Assembly: GCA_964640725.1 (NCBI GenBank)
Contig: CAZXIJ010000002.1
Location: 62,001 to 126,000, forward strand
Length of the DNA: 64,000 bases
From: CALHVX01 sp964640725
GTDB taxonomy: Bacteria; Pseudomonadota; Gammaproteobacteria; Pseudomonadales; Azotimanducaceae
Direction: 5' to 3'
A model generated the notes under the pieces. That model saw only the letters and a list, made by a program, of their open reading frames with translations. It did not search any database and was not told the DNA's origin. Below, piece after piece: positions 25,488 through 31,590 of this stretch (positions are counted from its first letter, which is position 1; every line of letters starts with the position of its first letter). Position numbers and translations under genes: made by a program.

Positions 25488-26672
25488 CTAACCCGTGAAA
25501 GCCTGCAGGCCGGTCTGGGCCCGGCCGAGAATCAGGGCGTGAATATCGTGGGTCCCCTCGTAAGTGTTGACGGTCTCCAGGTTCATGCAGTGCCGGATCA
25601 CCGGGTACTCGTCCGAGATCCCGTTACCGCCGTGCATGTCGCGCGCCATCCGGGCAATGTCCAGGGCCTTGCCGCAGTTGTTGCGCTTGAGCATGGAAAT
25701 GGCCTCGACGGCCAGATTGCCGCTGTCCAGGAGTCGCCCCATGCGCAGGGCCGCATGCAGGCCAAGGGTGATCTCGGTCTGCATGTCGGCGAGCTTTTTC
25801 TGGATGAGCTGATTCGCAGCCAGAGGACGGCCGAATTGCGAGCGTTCCAACGTGTAGCTGCGCCCCGCTTCCCAGCAGGCCTCGGCGGCGCCCATCGCGC
25901 CCCAGGCAATGCCGTAGCGGGCCCGGTTCAGACAGCCAAAAGGCCCGGTCAGACCGCTGACGTTGGGGAGCAGGTTTTCTTCGGGAACGAACACGTCTTC
26001 CAGCACGATCTGCCCGGTAATCGATGCCCGCAAGCTCATTTTGCCCTCGATTTTGGGCGTGCTGAATCCCTCAAAAGCCCGCTCGACGATGAAGCCGCGG
26101 ATCTTGCCGTCGAGCTTGCCCCAGACCACAGCCAGGTCGGCGATCGGCGAATTCGTGATCCACATCTTTGCGCCGTTCAGGCGGTAACCGCCATCGACCG
26201 GCTCGGCTCGGGTGATCATGCTGCCGGGATCGCTGCCGTGATCGGGCTCGGTCAGGCCAAAACAGCCGACCCACTCTCCGGTCGCGAGCTTCGGCAGGTA
26301 CCGTTCACGCTGGGCTTCGTTGCCAAAGGCGTGAATCGGGTGCATAACCAGAGAAGACTGCACGCTCATGGCGCTGCGATAGCCAGAGTCGACTCGCTCG
26401 ACCTCTCGAGCCATCAGCCCATATGACACGTAGTTGACGTTGCTGCAGCCGTATTTCTCGGGCAGCGTCGCGCCGAGCATGCCGAGCTCGCCAAACTCGT
26501 TCATGATTTCCCGGTGAAAATGCTCGTTCCGGTAGGCCATGCGGACCCGGGGGGCCAGCCGCTCCTGCGCATAGGCGCGGGCGCTGTCCTGAATCATTCG
26601 TTCTTCGTCAGTGAGTTGCGCGTCCAGCAGGAGCGGGTCCTGCCATTGAAAAGCCGCGTTGATCTCTGGCAT
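25488..26672 (-). CDS. gcdH: Glutaryl-CoA dehydrogenase
   Basis: A 394-residue acyl-CoA dehydrogenase that oxidises and decarboxylates glutaryl-CoA to crotonyl-CoA in lysine and tryptophan breakdown. Family landmarks: GCFGLTEPDHGSDPGSM for FAD/substrate binding, KMWITNSPIADLAVVW, RYGIAWGAMGAAE, and the catalytic Glu in NTYEGTHDIHALILGRAQTG near the C-terminus. The VQSSLVMHPI segment and the N-terminal FQWQDPLLLDAQLT are typical of GcdH. Electrons would go through ETF to the ETF-QO at 10639. No lysR-type regulator or CoA-transferase gene accompanies it. Confidence 0.93.
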   Translation of the reverse strand: MPEINAAFQWQDPLLLDAQLTDEERMIQDSARAYAQERLAPRVRMAYRNEHFHREIMNEFGELGMLGATLPEKYGCSNVNYVSYGLMAREVERVDSGYRSAMSVQSSLVMHPIHAFGNEAQRERYLPKLATGEWVGCFGLTEPDHGSDPGSMITRAEPVDGGYRLNGAKMWITNSPIADLAVVWGKLDGKIRGFIVERAFEGFSTPKIEGKMSLRASITGQIVLEDVFVPEENLLPNVSGLTGPFGCLNRARYGIAWGAMGAAEACWEAGRSYTLERSQFGRPLAANQLIQKKLADMQTEITLGLHAALRMGRLLDSGNLAVEAISMLKRNNCGKALDIARMARDMHGGNGISDEYPVIRHCMNLETVNTYEGTHDIHALILGRAQTGLQAFTG

Positions 26673-26782
26673 TGCTGCCCTCTCAGTCAGTGGTGGTGCA
26701 AGGGTAATCGCCGGTGCCGGGCAGGTAAACCGGCGGGCTGCGGAAACTGCCGGGGCAGACGCCGGGCGCGCTCAGCGAGCGG

Positions 26783-28609
26783 TCAGGCCGGCGTGAGTGG
26801 CAGGAAGACGGTGAAGGCCGTGCCTTGGGCCGGCTCGGTACGGACGTCGATGCTGGCCTGTACCTCTGTAACAAGGCGATGAACAATGCTCAGACCGAGC
26901 CCGGCGTGATTGCCACCCTTGGTGCTCTGCTTGGGCTCGTACAGTTTCGACAGGACTTCCCGGGTCAGGCCGGGGCCGGTGTCCTGAATCACGACCTCGA
27001 CACCCTCGACGCCCTGACGGTAGACCCCACCGCGGGTCTGCAGCAGCACCGGGTCGCCGTGGGCCGTGGCCTCGATGGCATTCTTGGTGAGGTTGTTGAG
27101 GATCTGTGTCACTCGTTGCTCGTCGCTGCGGACCGTGAGGGCACCCTGATACAGCTCTGTCTGCAGCAGTGCTTCCTGGGCCTGCGCGTATCCCTGATGG
27201 ACAGCGCTGATCTGACGAACGAGCTGGTTGATGTCAAAGCTGCTGTACTGCAGCTGTGCGGTCGCCGGCTCAAGCTCGAAGGCCTTGGGCACGTCCCGTG
27301 CAGACTGGATGATGTCTGCGGCCCGTCGGATTTCGCGACTGATCAGTCGCAGCTGCTCCAGGGCCTGGGGCTCCTGCTGCAGCCGCAGCTCCAGAATGTG
27401 CAGGTAGTTGTTGACGATGCTCAGAGGGTTGTTGGCCTCGTGCACCAGCTCCCGCAGGCGTCGCTCTTCCCGGTCCCGGAACGCTGTGAGCAGTCCCATG
27501 CTGTCCTGGGCGTTTCCTCGGGACGCGGAGAGCCAGCGCGCCAGCGCCTGGGCGTAGACCTGCATGGCGAACTGCTGATCGACCTCTTCGTCATCGGCGA
27601 ACAGCAAAACGCCCTGCTTCTCGCCGGTCGCCGCCAGCGGCATCACCAGCGCCTGATCGGCACGCAAGGAGCGCAAGACCTGGCGGTCTGCAACCGCAGC
27701 GTCTGCTGAATCGGCGATCGTCAGCGTCATGTTGTCGCGAAGGCTGCGGGCAATGCCGCTGCTCATGGAGCTGACCGGTATCGAATGCCCGTCTCTGATT
27801 CCGCTGACCAGGCGCTCGCTGCTCTCGTCCAGCAAGAACAAACGGGGCGGCAGGCGAAACAGGGTCTTCGCGGCCAGCGCATGGGCGTCGTACAGATTGC
27901 CCGGGTCGGCGCTCTGCAGGAACAGGCCGGCCATCAGGTTGACCTGCTGCAGGGTCCAGAGATCGTCGCCCCAGTCTGCCTGCAACGTGTCCGTCAGCCC
28001 GACCTGCTCGACATGGGCCGCAACGCTGGCCTCGGCGGTCGTCAGGATTTTCGGGAAGGCAGTGGCCTCGATACCGAGCAGTCGCGCGGCCAGGCCAGCC
28101 ACTGCTTCGATGGGCTGGTCCTCCAGAGCATCGGTCAGGGCAAGGATTTTTTGCTCCTGGGAAGCGTCCTCGAGCAGCTCAGCCCGGGTCCCGCGAAACT
28201 CGATCAGGGTGCACAGGAGCTGGTCGTGGGACAGCATGACGCCGCTCATTGCCAGGTGAATGCGCCAGCGAACGGCCTCCGGATCGGTCAGCCCCAGCTC
28301 CCGGGCCAGTTCCTCGGCCAGGCAGGCGTTGCGCAGTACCAGTCGCCACTGGTTGAAGCTCAGGCGCACGGAGCCGCCTGGGGGCAAGACCGCCCAGGCC
28401 TGAGCCTGGGCCAGGTCAATGAAGGTCCAGCTCTCGAGGGCGTCCAGCCCTTGCCGAAGAGCGCGCGGAGAAACCGGTAAATCGAGCAGACGGAGCCAGC
28501 GGGCCAGCAGGTCTGCATCCAGACCGACGAGCTGGACGAAGCGCCCAAGATCGACGTCTTCTGCGTTTGCCAGCGTCAAGTAGCGATGTAGCACCGCTTC
28601 GGGCGTCAC
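26783..28609 (-). CDS. HDOD-type soluble sensor histidine kinase
   Basis: A 608-residue protein. Residues ~1-200 resemble the HDOD signalling domain (LHRYLTLANAEDVDLGRFVQLV; WRIHLAMSGVMLSHDQL) without catalytic HD residues; ~260-400 are a GAF-like region (RLFLLDESSERLV; ALVMPLAATGEKQGVLLF); then a HisKA segment with phospho-His in RELVHEANNPLSIVNNYL (~430) and an HATPase domain (NNLTKNAIEA; VIQDTGPGL; HAGLGLSIVHRLV). No membrane helix is seen. GTG 28609 is chosen because GGGGA precedes it and the HDOD domain begins right there; the open frame extends upstream but with no protein-like sequence. No adjacent response regulator gene was found. Confidence 0.85.
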   Translation of the reverse strand: MTPEAVLHRYLTLANAEDVDLGRFVQLVGLDADLLARWLRLLDLPVSPRALRQGLDALESWTFIDLAQAQAWAVLPPGGSVRLSFNQWRLVLRNACLAEELARELGLTDPEAVRWRIHLAMSGVMLSHDQLLCTLIEFRGTRAELLEDASQEQKILALTDALEDQPIEAVAGLAARLLGIEATAFPKILTTAEASVAAHVEQVGLTDTLQADWGDDLWTLQQVNLMAGLFLQSADPGNLYDAHALAAKTLFRLPPRLFLLDESSERLVSGIRDGHSIPVSSMSSGIARSLRDNMTLTIADSADAAVADRQVLRSLRADQALVMPLAATGEKQGVLLFADDEEVDQQFAMQVYAQALARWLSASRGNAQDSMGLLTAFRDREERRLRELVHEANNPLSIVNNYLHILELRLQQEPQALEQLRLISREIRRAADIIQSARDVPKAFELEPATAQLQYSSFDINQLVRQISAVHQGYAQAQEALLQTELYQGALTVRSDEQRVTQILNNLTKNAIEATAHGDPVLLQTRGGVYRQGVEGVEVVIQDTGPGLTREVLSKLYEPKQSTKGGNHAGLGLSIVHRLVTEVQASIDVRTEPAQGTAFTVFLPLTPA

Positions 28610-28965
28610 CTGCTCTATTCCCCTCTCCGGGCCGGTCGGCACCCTCTGCTTGAGGCCTGCGCGATGCGCGGGTTCTGCAGCGGGGCTCGAGACCCGATAC
28701 CGCTTGTCCTTGTGCAGGTACCGTATTCCGATCTGGTTGCGTTGGCTTGCACACGGATTCCGGGCGCAAGATGGCTTGTTGATCGGCAGTGTACTGGCCA
28801 CCCGCTGGCGGCGACACGGGTCGGATGTATTTTTCTGTATTTTTGCGGTCGCGACGGACGTTACGACAGCGCGTTTGGCCGTCTCCAGCGACGCCGAAAA
28901 TTCGGCGTCGTTGATTTTCCATCCTTCAAACGAGAACATGCGTCGCCGCAACGGGAGCCGCCGCC
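28610..28965. other. 356-bp divergent intergenic region with palindrome (28889-28910)
   Basis: Region between the HDOD kinase and xthA. It holds CGACGCCGAA-aa-TTCGGCGTCG, a 10-bp inverted repeat with a 2-nt centre at 28889-28910, 55 bp before the xthA start. A weak xthA promoter, TTGATT (28911-28916) with GAACAT 17 bp later, would place the palindrome immediately upstream of the -35. A direct repeat TGTATTTTTC/TGTATTTTTG lies near 28824-28843. No gene or RNA was recognised. Confidence 0.45.
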
Positions 28966-29778
28966 ATGAAATTTGTCTGCTTCAACGTCAACGGAATCCG
29001 GGCTCGGCTGCACCAGCTCGCAGCCGTTGCAAACAAACATGACCCCGATGTCGTGGCGGTGCAGGAGTCCAAGGTCGTCGACGCGGAGTTTCCGCACGAA
29101 GCCGTCGCCGATGCGGGCTTCCCCCACGCATATATCTACGGGCAGAAAGGTCACTACGGCGTCGCGCTGCTGTCCAAAAAGCCGCTGCAGGACGTTCAGC
29201 TGGGGTTCCCCTGGCGCGGGCCCGACCAACAGCGGCGTTTCATTGCGGCTACTTTCAAGGCCGGGCGAAAGCCGGTGCGAATCATCAACGGTTACTTTCC
29301 CCAGGGAGACAGCCGTGAGCATCCCGTGAAGTTTCCAGCGAAGGCCGAGTACTACGCCGATCTCGCACGCTACCTTCAGGAGGAATGCCAGAGTTCCGGC
29401 CGGCTGATTGTGTCCGGGGACATGAACGTCGCGCCGGAAGATCAGGATATCGGTATCGGCGAAGACAACCAGAAGCGCTGGCTTCGAACGGGCAAGGCGA
29501 GCTTTTTGCCGGAGGAGCGTGAGTGGCTCAAAACGGTCACCGGCTGGGGCCTGCAGGACAGCTATGCGCTGCAGAACCCGCAGGAGCGGCTCTATTCATG
29601 GTTCGACTACCGCAGCCGGGGCTTTGAGCGTGATCCAAAGCGTGGCCTGCGTATCGACCTGGTGCTGGTGACCCGGTCCCTGGCGTCGGCGCTGACAGAA
29701 ACCGGTATCGACTACGAGCTGCGAGGGCTGGAGAAGCCTTCTGACCACTGCCCGATCTGGGCCAGCTTCGACCTCTAG
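28966..29778 (+). CDS. xthA: Exodeoxyribonuclease III
   Basis: A 270-residue exonuclease/AP endonuclease of the ExoIII family acting in base-excision repair. Metal and catalytic residues are visible: Asn in FNVNGIRAR, Glu in AVQESKVVD, Asp and Asn in SGDMNVAPED, Asp in IDLVLVT and the terminal SDHCPIWA His. ATG 28966 follows a purine-rich stretch. Its stop codon overlaps that of the convergent pyrF by 4 bp. Confidence 0.96.
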   Translation: MKFVCFNVNGIRARLHQLAAVANKHDPDVVAVQESKVVDAEFPHEAVADAGFPHAYIYGQKGHYGVALLSKKPLQDVQLGFPWRGPDQQRRFIAATFKAGRKPVRIINGYFPQGDSREHPVKFPAKAEYYADLARYLQEECQSSGRLIVSGDMNVAPEDQDIGIGEDNQKRWLRTGKASFLPEEREWLKTVTGWGLQDSYALQNPQERLYSWFDYRSRGFERDPKRGLRIDLVLVTRSLASALTETGIDYELRGLEKPSDHCPIWASFDL

Positions 29779-30617
29779 GTCGCCGGCCCGGCGCGGCCGC
29801 GGGCTCCGGAAGGCCGAAGCTGGTCGTGAAACTGGCGCGCAGCCCGGGTCGCCGCTTGCAAGTAGTCCGCTCCGGCGCTCGCCTGGCTGATACCCCGCGA
29901 GACGTTGACGATCAGGCCCGTGCCATCGCTGTTGCGTCCGGCGGCAAGCACCGCCGCGGCATCTCCCCCCTGCGTGCCCACGCCGGGCACCAGCAAGGGC
30001 AGCTCCGGAGCTGCCGCCCGGACTTGTCCCAGCTCTTCCGGATGCGTCGCTCCGGTGACGAGCGCGACGTTGCCGTGTTCGTTCCAGTCCCTGGCAGCCC
30101 GGGCAATGCGCAGAAACACCGGGTCATCGCCGCCGAGCCCTTGCAGCCAGTCGCTGTCCGGATTGCTGGTTCGACACAGCACGATGACGCCCCGGTCTTC
30201 GCGCTGCAGGAACGGCGTCAGCGTCTCGGGACCAAGAAAGGGATTCACAGTGACCGCGTCGGCGTCGTAGCGGTCGAACGCCTCTTGCGCGTAGAGTTCG
30301 GCGGTCGCGCCGATGTCGCCCCGTTTGGCGTCCAGAATGACCGGTAGCGCCGGATGGTGTTCGTGCAGCCAGCGGATGAGTTCGGCCAGCTCGTCCTCTG
30401 CCCCGGCTGCCGCAAAGTGAGCGGCCTGGGGCTTGAAGGCGCAGACGTGCGCTGCCACTGCGTCTGCCAGCTGCTGGCAGAACAGCAGTAGCCCGGCAGG
30501 GGTTCTCGGAATGGCATCGGGCAGATCGTTAAGCTGGGGGTCGAGGCCACAGCACAGAAATGAGTCCTGTGTCGTCCAGGCGGCGTTCAGAGCGACATTA
30601 AAGGGGTGACGTACCAC
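29775..30617 (-). CDS. pyrF: Orotidine 5'-phosphate decarboxylase (subfamily 2)
   Basis: A 280-residue enzyme converting OMP to UMP. The active-site motif is ILDAKRGDIG (Lys and Asp); FLCCGLDPQ lies at the N-terminus and PLLVPGVGTQGGD forms the phosphate-binding loop. The length and KRGDIG pattern match the longer subfamily 2 rather than the ~240-residue E. coli type. No other pyrimidine genes are nearby. The upstream side holds the PilZ leader region in the opposite direction. Confidence 0.95.
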   Translation of the reverse strand: MVRHPFNVALNAAWTTQDSFLCCGLDPQLNDLPDAIPRTPAGLLLFCQQLADAVAAHVCAFKPQAAHFAAAGAEDELAELIRWLHEHHPALPVILDAKRGDIGATAELYAQEAFDRYDADAVTVNPFLGPETLTPFLQREDRGVIVLCRTSNPDSDWLQGLGGDDPVFLRIARAARDWNEHGNVALVTGATHPEELGQVRAAAPELPLLVPGVGTQGGDAAAVLAAGRNSDGTGLIVNVSRGISQASAGADYLQAATRAARQFHDQLRPSGARGRAGPAT

Positions 30618-30708
30618 GGCGCGCAGTATAAGAAAGCTGCTGCTCCGCGTCAGGGAAAGTGACGCTCCGCGACACCGAAAGGATTCTGACTAGCAAGTAG
30701 CATATTAC

Positions 30709-30732
30709 AAATCAGCGATAAGTTGCTGATTT
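30709..30732. other. 8-bp inverted repeat between pyrF and the PilZ leader
   Basis: AAATCAGC and GCTGATTT flank an 8-nt loop and are followed by a short T run on the plus strand. It could be a weak terminator or an operator for either divergent unit. The 288-bp gap between pyrF and the PilZ gene also holds the features listed below. Confidence 0.4.
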
Positions 30733-30758
30733 TAATGAGCTTCATAAGGAAGGACACT

Positions 30759-30794
30759 ATGAAACTTCAGTTGGCACAGATCTCGCTAACCTAA
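30759..30794 (+). CDS. Candidate 11-residue leader peptide
   Basis: ATG 30759 opens a 12-codon frame (MKLQLAQISLT) with an unusually strong purine-rich ribosome site, AAGGAAGGA (30746-30754). The run contains two GGA motifs, the core recognised by CsrA. Its TAA overlaps the ATG of the next tiny ORF (TAATG). The good ribosome site is the main evidence; the ORF is too short to judge by composition. Confidence 0.35.
   Translation: MKLQLAQISLT
30772..30787 (+). promoter_or_regulatory. Possible sigma-54 promoter
   Basis: TGGCACAGATCTCGCT resembles the -24/-12 sigma-54 consensus (TGGCAC, N5, TTGCW) with GG and GC exactly 12 bp apart and one mismatch in the -12 element. If used, transcription would start near 30798 and exclude the 11-residue ORF, so the two readings compete. 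Confidence 0.22.
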
Positions 30795-30895
30795 TGGGCA
30801 GAAGCATCCCAGGGCGGTCCGCAAAGATAACTGCGACCCCTCGGGGTGTTACCGAGCGTCGGGGCACAGCTCCGCAGTGGCGCAACAGAGAGTAA
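30794..30895 (+). CDS. Candidate 33-residue Arg-rich small ORF
   Basis: A 34-codon frame starting at an ATG that overlaps the previous stop (TAATG) and ending with TAA at 30893-30895. That stop overlaps the AAAGG ribosome site of the PilZ gene, whose ATG is 10 bp further on. The product would carry eight Arg, mostly in its first 24 residues (MGRSIPGRS...VTERRG). The nested stop/start and stop/RBS arrangement suggests translational coupling. The Arg-rich composition could also come from structured GC-rich non-coding RNA, which lowers confidence. Confidence 0.28.
   Translation: MGRSIPGRSAKITATPRGVTERRGTAPQWRNRE
30815..30854 (+). ncRNA. Compact three-way-junction fold in PilZ leader
   Basis: CGGT (30815-30818) can pair with ACCG (30851-30854) and enclose two adjacent hairpins: CGCA/TGCG with an 8-nt loop (30820-30835) and ACCCC/GGGGT (30836-30847). 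A separate TGGG/CCCA hairpin precedes it (30795-30811). Short stretches (CGCAAAG, TTACCGAG) recall c-di-GMP-I aptamers, but the rest does not fit that class. It is a hand-drawn fold, so it is tentative. Confidence 0.3.
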
Positions 30896-30905
30896 AGGTT
30901 CGATT

Positions 30906-31322
30906 ATGAGCGACAACGTAGTGCAGTTTGAAAGTGTCCGAAGCCGAAAGCAGCGGAGCGCCGACCAGCGCCTTCATCCGCGGCTGGAAAGCGAAGATCG
31001 CCTTTTCACGCAGGTGGTTCTGTCCGCCGATGAGCCCGACCTGGTGGGCACGACGCTGAGCTGCAGCGCGATCAACCTCTCTGTTGGCGGGATTCAGTTC
31101 AGAACCTCGGCCGAGGTGCCTTCAGGCTCTCTGCTGGACCTCTGGATTGACGTTGCCACCCGGCCCGGCAAGTTCTTCCTGGCGGGCGAAGTCCGCTGGT
31201 GCCGTCCCGTCGTCGATGACGAGGGCAATCCCGAGTGGTTCGTTGGCGTCCAGCTCAAATCTGGTGCCGCGACCGACATCCTGGACTGGCGCGACTACCA
31301 CGCGAGCGCTTACGCCCGCTAG
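30906..31322 (+). CDS. PilZ-domain protein (c-di-GMP receptor candidate)
   Basis: A 138-residue single-domain protein. The c-di-GMP-binding PilZ signatures are present: an Arg-rich switch at ~20-28 (QRLHPRLESEDR) and the NLSVGG form of (D/N)xSxxG in AINLSVGGIQF. Later strands (GKFFLAGEVRWCRPV; EWFVGVQL) complete the barrel. ATG 30906 is preferred: AAAGG lies 7 bp upstream and longer frames run into the leader. It precedes DUF1631, whose C-terminal region is also PilZ-like, suggesting a c-di-GMP module. Confidence 0.88.
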   Translation: MSDNVVQFESVRSRKQRSADQRLHPRLESEDRLFTQVVLSADEPDLVGTTLSCSAINLSVGGIQFRTSAEVPSGSLLDLWIDVATRPGKFFLAGEVRWCRPVVDDEGNPEWFVGVQLKSGAATDILDWRDYHASAYAR

Positions 31323-31352
31323 ACCTGGCGGAGCGCCCCGACCCCGAATCAC

Positions 31353-31380
31353 AGCCGCTGGACTCACCGATCCAGCGGCT
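31353..31380 (+). terminator. Hairpin after the PilZ gene
   Basis: AGCCGCTGGA and TCCAGCGGCT form a perfect 10-bp stem with an 8-nt loop, 30 bp after the PilZ stop. Only CCCTGTTT follows, not a clean T tract, so termination may be partial. The rest of the 268-bp gap to DUF1631 shows no gene. Confidence 0.5.
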
Positions 31381-31590
31381 CCCTGTTTGCCTGGCCTTCC
31401 GCCGGCAGCCTGCCCTGCACCAGCAACCCTTGCGCAAGGCAACCAACCTGTGAAACAGCGGCCGGCGAAACTGTGACGGCGCGCACACCGCCAGAGGACC
31501 GATATCTCGGCACGGCGGCCTGCTGGCTGCTGTAATGAATACAGCGCCTGCCTCCTTAACGAGTGCCGCATCGGCTATGAGCCTAAGCCA

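Noticed and set aside
30771..30860. c-di-GMP-I (GEMM) riboswitch before the PilZ gene
   Set aside because: CGCAAAG and TTACCGAG are suggestive, but the GNRA-capped stem, the GCAAACC element and the spacing of the class are missing. Kept only as an unclassified fold.
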